This document shows, piece after piece, positions 16,435 to 24,416 of a stretch of 64,000 bases of DNA (its first letter is position 1; the number at the start of each line of letters is the position of its first letter). The stretch is from Solibacillus isronensis. Its GTDB lineage: Bacteria; Bacillota; Bacilli; Bacillales_A; Planococcaceae. The DNA is taken from NCBI RefSeq assembly GCF_900168685.1, contig NZ_FVZN01000014.1:930001-994000 (forward strand), read 5' to 3'. A model generated the notes under the pieces. That model saw only the letters and a program-made list of their open reading frames with translations, was not told where the DNA came from and did no database searches. Position numbers and translations under genes: made by a program.

Positions 16435-19221
16435 ATGAAGGAAACTCAAAAATATGCGATTGTCGACATAGAAACAACAGGACATTCTCCTGCAAGCGGT
16501 GACCGCATGATTCAAATCGCCATTGTCATTATGCAGGGCTGGGAAATCGTTAAAAAATATTCTACATTTATTAATCCGGGAAAACCGATTCCGTTATTTA
16601 TACAGGATTTAACTAATATTACAGATGAAGATGTAAAAGATGCGTTGCCATTTGAAGCGCATGCGGATTATATTTATGAGCTGCTGGAAGGAGCCGTATT
16701 CGTTGCCCATAATACAGATTTTGACTTGAACTTTTTACAGGCGGAGTTTAACCGTGCCGGCATATCGAAATGGCACGGAAAGAAAATCGACACGGTTGAA
16801 CTGACGAAAATATTGTTCCCGATGTCGTTAAGCTACAAATTAGCGGATTTAGCGAATGAATTTCATATTGAGCTGCAAAGTGCACACCGAGCGGATGATG
16901 ATGCACTCGCGACAGCGTACTTGCTTAAACATTGTTGGGAAGAACTGTTAACATTGCCACTTGTAACTTTGGAACAATTGCATAAACGTTCTTTCCGTTT
17001 GAGAACAGACTTGTCCCAGCTGTTTTTTGATGCGCTTGTCATAAAACGCAATAAAGCATTAACGGATGAAGGGCATGTCTTTTACCGCAAAATCGCCATT
17101 CGCAAAATGGCACCGACACCAAAAAGTGATGGGGATAAACTTGTTTACCCGCAAACGAAAGATGAAAAAATGGCCTTATTATTAAAAGGGATACCCGATT
17201 TTGAAGAGCGCCCGCAGCAGTTTCAAATGATGGACAGCATATGGCATGCATTCAACGCCAAGGCGGAACATGTCATTGAAGCATCAACGGGAATCGGTAA
17301 AACGATGGGTTATTTAGTGCCCTCGATTTATTATGCTAAGAAAACGAATCAGAAAATAGGAATTAGTACGTATACGTCCCATTTGCTGGATCAGCTAATG
17401 CAAAATGACATTCCTATATTGGAACAGGCGCTTGGCCAGCCGATCAAAATGGCTTTATTAAAAGGGATGAATCATTATATCGACGTTGAAAAATTCGAGA
17501 AAGAGCTAAAGACACAGGATGTTTCCTATGATCAGACATTTACAGTTCTGCAAACACTTATTTGGCTTGCGAAAACGGAGACGGGTGATTTAAGTGAACT
17601 GAATGTATCGGGCGGAGGCCAGCTGCTCATTGATAAATTCCGAAAGACCGCATTGCCGAAAACGACAATGCCACTTTATGATTTTTATTCACGTGCCATT
17701 CAAAATAGTCGCCAGGCAGACATTATTGTGACGAACCATGCGATGCTGCTAAGTGATCTCGTACGCAATGAACAGATTTTTAATTCATTAGGCGGCTGGG
17801 TAATTGATGAGGCCCATCAGTTTATTCAGGCTGCAATAAATCAGCACGAAAAAATATTCACTTATATGAATTGGAAATATTTATTTGGACAAATTGGTAT
17901 ACAGGAAGATGAACAGCTGTTTTATAAAATTCGTCGGGTAGCAATTAAAAAACAGCTGTTGAATTATCAAACACTCGATCAGCTGGAAAAGCGTTATATT
18001 CAAATGGTCAATGCATTTGATACGGCAATGGCGGCATTGCTTCGAGGAGTGAAAGCAGCGCAGCATCACCAGACAAAGCAACTTCAGAAAATCGAAGTCT
18101 TCATTTCTGAATTGCAATTAGGCCGTGAAGTTTTATCGAAAGTTTCGCTTACTGTTCAGCAATGGGTGGATGAGGCGACCGAGCTAATCCGGAAGTTCAC
18201 TTCTAGTGTGGAAGAGCTTGCACCGGAGCATGAATATTTAATTGAGCAATGGCAGTATATCGTCAATGAGTTTACGATAAAACTGGCAGAGTGGGATGAT
18301 GTGTTTCTAAGTGAAAATCCTGACTATTCATGCTGGCTTGAGTTGGACCAGCGCAGTGTTCCAGGCAGTATTCAGCTGTATAAAAAACCGATTGAAGTGA
18401 CATCAACGATCAGGAAGCTTTTTGATCCGATTCGTGAAAAAAGCGGCATTGTCTGGACATCGGGAACGTTAACAGTGCCAAGTAATGAGCGTTTTATTAC
18501 AAACCAGCTTGGGATCAATCCGTCGATTCCAATTGAAAAGCTGCATGCGGACCCGAGTTATTATGATGGAGCAGAAGTGTATATTGTCAATGACATGCCT
18601 GATATTCAGGCCGTTTCACAGTCCGAATATATTGAAGAGGTCGCACATGCCGTTACAAATACGGTGCGCATGACGAATGGGAGATGTTTTGTTTTATTCA
18701 CATCGCAGGACATGCTGCGTAAAACAGTCAACCTTATACAAGAAAGTGAACTGTTAAGTGACTATATGATTTTTGCACAAGGTGTGACTTCCGGAAGCCG
18801 TATGCGATTATTAAAGTCTTTCCAGAAGTTTAATCATTCCGTATTATTCGGAACGAACAGTTTCTGGGAAGGGGTCGATGTACCGGGAGACGGTCTGTCT
18901 GCGGTCATTGTTGTGCGGTTGCCGTTTTCTTCACCGGAAGAACCTGCGTTTAAAGCGCGGGCCAATTATATAACTCAGCAAGGGCGCAATTCCTTTACGG
19001 AACTCGCGCTGCCGGATGCCATTATCCGGTTCAAACAAGGATTCGGCCGATTGATCCGTTCGAGCCATGATAAAGGGGTATTTATCGTTTTGGATCGACG
19101 GATTGAAACGAAATCATACGGACAGCAGTTTATCGAGTCATTACCGCCAATTTCTATACAAAAACTGCCTCTACACAGTATGGTGCAAAGCTTAGGAAAT
19201 TGGTATAATGAAAAACGATGA
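16435..19221 (+). CDS. dinG: DinG-family helicase with DEDD exonuclease domain
   Basis: Fusion of an N-terminal DnaQ-like 3'-5' exonuclease (about residues 1-170; DIETTG, HNTDFDLNFLQ, HRADDDALAT as Exo I-III) to an XPD/DinG superfamily 2 helicase (Walker A ASTGIGKTMGY, DEAH-type VIDEAHQF, motif VI QGFGRLIRS). The 928-residue length equals the Firmicutes DinG type. No cysteine cluster for an Fe-S site is visible in the helicase, as known for this branch. ATG 16435 has a weak ribosome site. In B. subtilis dinG directly follows panD; here about 4.5 kb separates them. Confidence 0.93.
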   Translation: MKETQKYAIVDIETTGHSPASGDRMIQIAIVIMQGWEIVKKYSTFINPGKPIPLFIQDLTNITDEDVKDALPFEAHADYIYELLEGAVFVAHNTDFDLNFLQAEFNRAGISKWHGKKIDTVELTKILFPMSLSYKLADLANEFHIELQSAHRADDDALATAYLLKHCWEELLTLPLVTLEQLHKRSFRLRTDLSQLFFDALVIKRNKALTDEGHVFYRKIAIRKMAPTPKSDGDKLVYPQTKDEKMALLLKGIPDFEERPQQFQMMDSIWHAFNAKAEHVIEASTGIGKTMGYLVPSIYYAKKTNQKIGISTYTSHLLDQLMQNDIPILEQALGQPIKMALLKGMNHYIDVEKFEKELKTQDVSYDQTFTVLQTLIWLAKTETGDLSELNVSGGGQLLIDKFRKTALPKTTMPLYDFYSRAIQNSRQADIIVTNHAMLLSDLVRNEQIFNSLGGWVIDEAHQFIQAAINQHEKIFTYMNWKYLFGQIGIQEDEQLFYKIRRVAIKKQLLNYQTLDQLEKRYIQMVNAFDTAMAALLRGVKAAQHHQTKQLQKIEVFISELQLGREVLSKVSLTVQQWVDEATELIRKFTSSVEELAPEHEYLIEQWQYIVNEFTIKLAEWDDVFLSENPDYSCWLELDQRSVPGSIQLYKKPIEVTSTIRKLFDPIREKSGIVWTSGTLTVPSNERFITNQLGINPSIPIEKLHADPSYYDGAEVYIVNDMPDIQAVSQSEYIEEVAHAVTNTVRMTNGRCFVLFTSQDMLRKTVNLIQESELLSDYMIFAQGVTSGSRMRLLKSFQKFNHSVLFGTNSFWEGVDVPGDGLSAVIVVRLPFSSPEEPAFKARANYITQQGRNSFTELALPDAIIRFKQGFGRLIRSSHDKGVFIVLDRRIETKSYGQQFIESLPPISIQKLPLHSMVQSLGNWYNEKR

Positions 19222-19244
19222 GGAAGGAAAGCAGGTTGACAAAA

Positions 19245-19301
19245 ATGAAACAATACTTTAAACAACAATCAAATACATCGAATTGTAAGGTGCAGTTATG
19301 A
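19245..19301 (+). CDS. Possible 18-residue peptide coupled to ypmB
   Basis: A short reading frame (MKQYFKQQSNTSNCKVQL) ends in an ATGA overlap with the ypmB start. AGGAAGGAAAGCAGG lies upstream. B. subtilis has ypmA (about 55 residues) here; this peptide does not resemble it. It may be a translational coupling leader or chance. Confidence 0.25.
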   Translation: MKQYFKQQSNTSNCKVQL

Positions 19302-19780
19302 AAAACTGGATTATCTTTTCGGTTGTCTTTATTTTATCTTTGTCGCTTGTTATTTCAGTGTTCGTATTTTGGAAGGCCAATGCACCGTTTAGTGAAATAG
19401 AACAAAAGGCGGAAAGTTTTGCGCTTGATACGAAAGCACTTGCTGTTGTTGATGATTCCTATGTTTACAATGGGAATAAGCCATATGTCACTGTTTTCGG
19501 AGTGGATGAATATGGGAAGGAAAAGGCAGTCTTCGTCCCGATGAGTTTAGATGAGAATTCAATGCAGGAAGTATTTTTAGCAGATGGCATCACCGAAGAT
19601 CAGGCGTTGTCTGTTTTTCAGGAAGATACTGCTGCGAAAGAGATTCTTCATATGAAGTTAGGATTCGAGGAGCCGGGTCCGGTATGGGAAATTACCTATA
19701 AAAGTGAATCCGGCAGCTTGAATTATGTCTATCTTCTATTTGAAGACGGGCAATGGTGGAAACGCATATTGAATTTGTAG
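19298..19780 (+). CDS. ypmB: YpmB-like DUF5590 protein
   Basis: Protein of 160 residues with a single N-terminal membrane anchor (about residues 4-27) and an extracellular PepSY-like DUF5590 domain; family YpmB, function unknown. Charged and aromatic segments such as VWEITYKSESGSLNYVYLLF near the C-terminus are typical of PepSY folds. Its place between dinG and aspB is as in B. subtilis. It starts in an ATGA overlap with a short peptide and ends 14 bases before aspB, so it is in one transcript with aspB. Confidence 0.85.
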   Translation: MKNWIIFSVVFILSLSLVISVFVFWKANAPFSEIEQKAESFALDTKALAVVDDSYVYNGNKPYVTVFGVDEYGKEKAVFVPMSLDENSMQEVFLADGITEDQALSVFQEDTAAKEILHMKLGFEEPGPVWEITYKSESGSLNYVYLLFEDGQWWKRILNL

Positions 19781-19793
19781 AGGAGAGAGCAAC

Positions 19794-20987
19794 ATGAAAC
19801 AATTGTTGGCAAATCGTGTAAAGACTTTAACACCATCTTCAACTTTAGCAATCACAGCTAAAGCGAAAGAGTTAAAGGAGCAAGGTATTGATGTAATTGG
19901 TTTAGGTGCAGGGGAGCCGGACTTTAATACACCGGACAATATTTTAAATGCAGCAAAACAATCGATGGATGCTGGTCTGACAAAATATACGCCGGCTGGG
20001 GGTTTACCTGCTTTAAAGAAAGCAATTATTGATAAATTGGCTCGTGACAATAATCTTACATACAAAGCAAATGAGATAATCGTTGGTGTCGGAGCAAAAC
20101 ACGTTCTGTATACATTGTTCCAAGTTATTTTAAATGAGGGCGATGAAGTAATTATCCCAATTCCTTACTGGGTATCTTACCCTGAACAAGTGAAGCTTGC
20201 TGGCGGTGTTCCAGTATATGTGGAAGGAACACAAGAACAGAACTTTAAAATTACAGCACAGCAATTACGTAATGCCATTACAGAGAAAACAAAAGCGGTG
20301 ATTATTAACTCGCCGTCCAACCCTTCTGGTATGATTTATTCGAAGGAAGAATTGGCTGAGCTTGCACAAGTGGCAGAAGAAAAGGATATTTTAATCGTTT
20401 CAGATGAAATTTATGAAAAGCTTGTTTACAATGGAATAGAGCATTATTCAATTGCGGAAGTTTCAGACGCAGTGAAAGCACGTACAATTGTTGTGAACGG
20501 TGTTGCAAAATCTCACTCTATGACAGGATGGCGCATTGGCTATGCAGCTGGTGACGCGACAATCATTAAAGCGATGACGGATTTAGCTTCTCACTCTACT
20601 TCAAATGCAACAACAACAGCGCAATATGCAACGATTGAAGCATATAACGGCTCACAGGATACAGTAGAAAAGATGAGGCAAGCGTTTGAATCACGTTTAG
20701 AAGCGATTTTCCCGAAATTAGCAGCAATCCCCGGTGTAAAAGTATTAAAACCACAAGGTGCTTTCTACTTATTACCGGATGTTTCGGAAACAGCCGAGAA
20801 AACAGGCTATACTTCAGTGGATGATTTTGTATCTGCACTATTAACAGAAGCAAATGTTGCGGTCATTCCAGGTTCAGGATTTGGTGCACCAGCGACTATA
20901 CGTTTATCGTATGCGACATCTTTAGAATTATTAGAAGAAGCAGTTCGCCGAATCGATGCCTTTGTTAAAGCAAAATGGCAAGATTAA
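19794..20987 (+). CDS. aspB: Aspartate aminotransferase
   Basis: Class I PLP-dependent aminotransferase interconverting aspartate/2-oxoglutarate and oxaloacetate/glutamate. Motifs: LGAGEPDFNTP near the N-terminus, NSPSNPSGMIYS, SDEIYEKLVY, and the PLP-lysine segment AKSHSMTGWRIGYAAG, with the conserved arginine in IRLSYATS. Length 397 is close to B. subtilis AspB. AGAGGAGAG precedes ATG 19794. It lies between ypmB and asnS and supplies the aspartate/asparagine branch. Confidence 0.95.
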   Translation: MKQLLANRVKTLTPSSTLAITAKAKELKEQGIDVIGLGAGEPDFNTPDNILNAAKQSMDAGLTKYTPAGGLPALKKAIIDKLARDNNLTYKANEIIVGVGAKHVLYTLFQVILNEGDEVIIPIPYWVSYPEQVKLAGGVPVYVEGTQEQNFKITAQQLRNAITEKTKAVIINSPSNPSGMIYSKEELAELAQVAEEKDILIVSDEIYEKLVYNGIEHYSIAEVSDAVKARTIVVNGVAKSHSMTGWRIGYAAGDATIIKAMTDLASHSTSNATTTAQYATIEAYNGSQDTVEKMRQAFESRLEAIFPKLAAIPGVKVLKPQGAFYLLPDVSETAEKTGYTSVDDFVSALLTEANVAVIPGSGFGAPATIRLSYATSLELLEEAVRRIDAFVKAKWQD

Positions 20988-21019
20988 GCGTCCTTGCAAC
21001 ATAAGCTTTGGAGGACTTT

Positions 21020-22315
21020 ATGAAAAAAATTATGATTAAAGATATGCCAAATCATATTGGCGAAACAGTAAAAATTGGTACATGGTTAGCTAACAAACGT
21101 TCTAGCGGTAAATTAGCTTTCCTTCAGTTACGTGATGGCTCAGGCTTCGCGCAAGGTGTTGTCGTGAAAGCAGAAGTGGGCGAAGAACTATTCGCAGTAG
21201 CTAAAGGCATGACACAGGAAACATCGATGTATGTTATTGGTGAAGTTAAAGCGGACGAGCGTTCTTCTTTCGGTGCTGAGTTAAATGTTACAGGTATCGA
21301 AGTAATCAGTCCTGCTAAAGACTATCCAATTACACCAAAAGAGCATGGTACAGAATTTTTAATGGATAACCGTCACTTATGGTTACGTTCTCGTAAACAA
21401 CATGCAATCATGAAAGTACGTAATGAAATTATTCGTGCAACATATGAATTCTTCAATGAAAATGGTTTTACAAAAATGGATCCGCCAATCTTAACAGGTT
21501 CTTCACCTGAAGGTACGTCAGAGCTTTTCCATACAAAATATTTCGATGAAGACGCATTCCTATCTCAATCAGGTCAGCTTTACATGGAAGCTGCTGCAAT
21601 GGCATTAGGAAAAGTATTCTCATTCGGTCCTACATTCCGAGCTGAAAAATCTAAAACACGTCGTCACTTAATCGAATTCTGGATGATCGAGCCTGAAATG
21701 GCATTTGTTGAGCATGATGAAAGCTTGGAAGTACAGGAACAATACGTATCACATATCGTACAATCTGTTCTGAAAAACTGTAAGCTTGATCTAGAGCGTC
21801 TAGGCCGTGATACATCAAAACTTGAAAATGTGAAAGCACCATTCCCACGTATTTCATATGATGAAGCGATCGAGTTTTTACATGAGCAAGGCTTTGATGA
21901 TATTCAGTGGGGTGATGATTTCGGTGCACCACACGAAACGGCAATTGCCAACCATTTCGACAAACCAGTATTTATCACATGCTACCCGATCGGTATTAAG
22001 CCGTTCTACATGCAGCCACACCCAGAGCGCGATGATGTTGTTTTATGTGCAGACTTAATCGCTCCTGAAGGCTATGGTGAAATTATCGGTGGTTCTGAAC
22101 GTATTTACGATTATGAATTAATGAAATCTCGTTTAGAGCAACATAACTTATCGATGGATGCATATGCATGGTATTTAGATTTATGTAAACAAGGTGCAGT
22201 ACCTCACTCAGGCTTCGGCTTAGGATTAGAGCGTACAGTTGCATGGATTTCCGGAACAGAACATATCCGCGAATCCATCCCATTCCCACGTTTATTAAAC
22301 CGTTTATATCCATAA
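21020..22315 (+). CDS. asnS: Asparaginyl-tRNA synthetase
   Basis: Class IIb aminoacyl-tRNA synthetase, 431 residues. N-terminal OB-fold anticodon domain (about 1-110, [21 protein letters not shown]) and catalytic core with class II motifs: [21 protein letters not shown], motif 2 [25 protein letters not shown], and motif 3 [15 protein letters not shown]. The sequence around motif 2 (ETAE-like region absent) and context fit AsnRS. ATG 21020 follows TGGAGGA; a TTG at 21008 is unlikely. No T-box leader separates it from aspB. Confidence 0.96.
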   Translation: MKKIMIKDMPNHIGETVKIGTWLANKRSSGKLAFLQLRDGSGFAQGVVVKAEVGEELFAVAKGMTQETSMYVIGEVKADERSSFGAELNVTGIEVISPAKDYPITPKEHGTEFLMDNRHLWLRSRKQHAIMKVRNEIIRATYEFFNENGFTKMDPPILTGSSPEGTSELFHTKYFDEDAFLSQSGQLYMEAAAMALGKVFSFGPTFRAEKSKTRRHLIEFWMIEPEMAFVEHDESLEVQEQYVSHIVQSVLKNCKLDLERLGRDTSKLENVKAPFPRISYDEAIEFLHEQGFDDIQWGDDFGAPHETAIANHFDKPVFITCYPIGIKPFYMQPHPERDDVVLCADLIAPEGYGEIIGGSERIYDYELMKSRLEQHNLSMDAYAWYLDLCKQGAVPHSGFGLGLERTVAWISGTEHIRESIPFPRLLNRLYP

Positions 22316-22332
22316 TTTATGGCTATTCATCA

Positions 22333-22497
22333 AACGTTGATTGGAATGAAGGGGAGGCGACTCCTAAGGGACAAGCACGTTGCCTGAGACTAGGAACAAA
22401 AGCTAAAAACGCCACGTCCTGTGGCAATGCTTTTGTGACCAACATCCTGTTGGCCTCGTGCCCCTGGAAAGCGTCCGACCCGTAATGGAAATCAACA
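22333..22497 (+). repeat. Bacillaceae-type interspersed intergenic repeat
   Basis: A GC-richer segment with the landmarks GGCGACTCCTAAGGGA, AAGCACG, GCCTCGTGCCCC, GGAAAGCGTCC and TGGAAATCAACA in this order. From general knowledge this pattern is a non-coding interspersed repeat common between genes in Bacillaceae and relatives; it can fold as a long imperfect hairpin. This copy has internal stems GCCACGTCCTGTGGC and CCAACATCCTGTTGG. Only one copy is seen in the window. Confidence 0.65.
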
Positions 22498-22530
22498 TAA
22501 TACTACGATGAAGAACTTAATTTATACAAC

Positions 22531-22565
22531 GAGAAAACGTCCGGAATTTTGCCGGGCGTTTTCTC
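22531..22565 (+). terminator. Hairpin upstream of dnaD
   Basis: A 14-bp stem GAGAAAACGTCCGG/CCGGGCGTTTTCTC with one mismatch and a 7-base loop. There is no T-run after it on the plus strand, so it may be a weak terminator, a processing site or a leader structure for dnaD, whose ribosome site is 15 bases downstream. Confidence 0.5.
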
Positions 22566-22594
22566 GTTACGAGCGCACAAAGGGGGATTCAACT

Positions 22595-23326
22595 ATGTCT
22601 AAAAATTTTAATCGAATCCGCGTTTGGACGGAGCAATTACAAATTACTATTCCACAATTATTTTTTAAACATTATAGCGAACTGAACATACAAGATGACG
22701 AAGCTTTAATCATTCTACATTTATTAACGTTCGAACAGGAAGGAATCGACTTTCCGACACCAAATGATTTAATGCAGCGGACAAATTTCCAATTGACGGC
22801 TATTTCTCAAATAATACAACGCTTAATGCAAAAAGGATTTGTCGAAATTTCTCAAAGCACTGATGAGACTGGACGCCTTGCCGAGAAATATTCGATCTAT
22901 CCGTTATGGGAAAGACTGCTGGATCTGCTGCAATCAAAAGCCCAACAACAAGTTTCAACTGCGAACAAATTGGACGAGGCGAAAATTTTCCAGCTGTTTG
23001 AACAGGAGCTGGGACGCCTGCTTTCCCCAATGGAAATTGAAACAATCGGTATGTGGATGGACTTGGATCAGCATAGTCCTGAAATTATAAAAGCTGCATT
23101 AAAAGAAGCGGTACTAGCTGATAAAGTAAATTTACGCTACATCGACCGGATTTTGATCGAGTGGAAGAAACGCAACATAAAAACACTCGCACAAATTGAA
23201 AAACATAGTGAGCAATACCGGAAAAATACGATGGCCGCAGCACCGATTCAACCGGTACAACAGCAAGAAACCGTTCAGAAAACGGAAAAAGTTTCTTTCT
23301 ATAATTGGTTAGAGGAGCGAGAATAG
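22595..23326 (+). CDS. dnaD: DNA replication initiation protein DnaD
   Basis: Primosomal protein that helps load the DnaC helicase with DnaA and DnaB during initiation and restart. The 243 residues comprise an N-terminal winged helix (about 10-100; TPNDLMQRTNFQLTAISQIIQRL) and a C-terminal DnaB_2 domain (about 130-215), with the conserved IDRILIEWKKRNI motif. ATG 22595 follows AAAGGGGGA; the upstream in-frame region contains the hairpin and is non-coding. It precedes nth by 18 bases, as in B. subtilis. Confidence 0.94.
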   Translation: MSKNFNRIRVWTEQLQITIPQLFFKHYSELNIQDDEALIILHLLTFEQEGIDFPTPNDLMQRTNFQLTAISQIIQRLMQKGFVEISQSTDETGRLAEKYSIYPLWERLLDLLQSKAQQQVSTANKLDEAKIFQLFEQELGRLLSPMEIETIGMWMDLDQHSPEIIKAALKEAVLADKVNLRYIDRILIEWKKRNIKTLAQIEKHSEQYRKNTMAAAPIQPVQQQETVQKTEKVSFYNWLEERE

Positions 23327-23344
23327 GAGGACACCAAAACTTTT

Positions 23345-24004
23345 ATGTTAACAAAAGCAAAATGGAATCACTTTTTAGATGAGATGGATCGCATGTTTCC
23401 GGATGCACATTGTGAATTAGTGCATGACAATCCGTTTGAGTTGACGATTGCGACATTATTATCTGCGCAATGTACGGATGTCCTCGTCAACAAAGTGACG
23501 AAACAATTATTTCAAAAATATAAAACACCGCAGGACTATTTAAACGTTTCCCTTGAGGAACTGCAAAATGATATTCGTTCAATTGGGCTTTACCGAAACA
23601 AAGCGAAAAATATTCAATTATTATGTGCACGTCTGTTAAATGAATATGGCGGGGAAGTTCCGGCATCTCGTGAAGAGCTTGTCACATTGCCTGGTGTCGG
23701 CCGTAAAACAGCAAATGTTGTCTTGTCGGTTGCATTTAATATTCCTGCGATGGCTGTCGATACGCATGTAGAGCGTGTCTCGAAGCGATTAGGGCTTTGT
23801 CGTTGGAAAGACAGTGTGCTGGAAGTAGAAGAAACAATCATGAAAAAAACGCCGATTGAACGATGGAGCCGTGCACACCATCAAATTATTTTCTTTGGTC
23901 GTTATCATTGTAAAGCGCAAAATCCCGGCTGCGGGTCATGTCCGTTATTGGATGACTGTCGGGAAGGGCAAAAACGTTTGAAAAAAGGTTTGGTAAAAAT
24001 ATGA
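23345..24004 (+). CDS. nth: Endonuclease III
   Basis: Base excision repair DNA glycosylase/AP lyase for oxidised pyrimidines. The helix-hairpin-helix LPGVGRKTANVVL contains the catalytic lysine, and AVDTHVERVSKRLG the catalytic aspartate. The C-terminal Fe-S ligands are C-x6-C-x2-C-x5-C (HCKAQNPGCGSCPLLDDC). Length 219 is usual. The ribosome site AGGAGGA is somewhat far upstream of ATG 23345. The stop overlaps ypoC (ATGA). Confidence 0.96.
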   Translation: MLTKAKWNHFLDEMDRMFPDAHCELVHDNPFELTIATLLSAQCTDVLVNKVTKQLFQKYKTPQDYLNVSLEELQNDIRSIGLYRNKAKNIQLLCARLLNEYGGEVPASREELVTLPGVGRKTANVVLSVAFNIPAMAVDTHVERVSKRLGLCRWKDSVLEVEETIMKKTPIERWSRAHHQIIFFGRYHCKAQNPGCGSCPLLDDCREGQKRLKKGLVKI

Positions 24005-24351
24005 TGATTTCAGTTCAACAACAGGCAATTTCAAAAGAAGTGGTGGACGTTTGGTACGGTAAATGGGAAATAATGCGTGAAGCAATTCATGCAGCCCATG
24101 AAAGACGTGACGGATCAGCAGAGCAATTCATGGTAGAAGGAATCGAACATTTTGAACAGTTTATTGTCAGCGGTTCTATTACAGATACACCGTTTTCGGT
24201 GCAAAGCGACTATGAACTCATGCCGATCAATGGAATGGAACGTCTGCAGTTCATAAAAGCGCGTCCAGGGCAATATGCATGCTATCGTCAATTGGATGAA
24301 CTTTATAAAGAGACGAAAAAGCGCTGTGCAAGACTAAGAATGAAAAAGTAA
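24001..24351 (+). CDS. ypoC: YpoC family protein
   Basis: Small soluble protein of 116 residues, homologous by position and general pattern to YpoC, which follows nth in B. subtilis; function unknown. It has conserved tryptophans (VWYGKWEIM) and a basic C-terminus (TKKRCARLRMKK). The ATG overlaps the nth stop, so translation is coupled, which hints at a link with repair or replication but shows nothing more. Confidence 0.75.
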   Translation: MMISVQQQAISKEVVDVWYGKWEIMREAIHAAHERRDGSAEQFMVEGIEHFEQFIVSGSITDTPFSVQSDYELMPINGMERLQFIKARPGQYACYRQLDELYKETKKRCARLRMKK

Positions 24352-24370
24352 AATCCAAACAATCAAAAAG

Positions 24371-24413
24371 AAAAAACATCAAGTTTCCCTTTGTGGGAAG
24401 CTTGATGTTTTTT
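24371..24413. terminator. Bidirectional terminator, ypoC / ponA
   Basis: Stem arms AAAAAACATCAAG and CTTGATGTTTTTT with an inner TTTCCC/GGGAA pair lie between convergent genes. Confidence 0.9.
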
Positions 24414-24416
24414 AGT

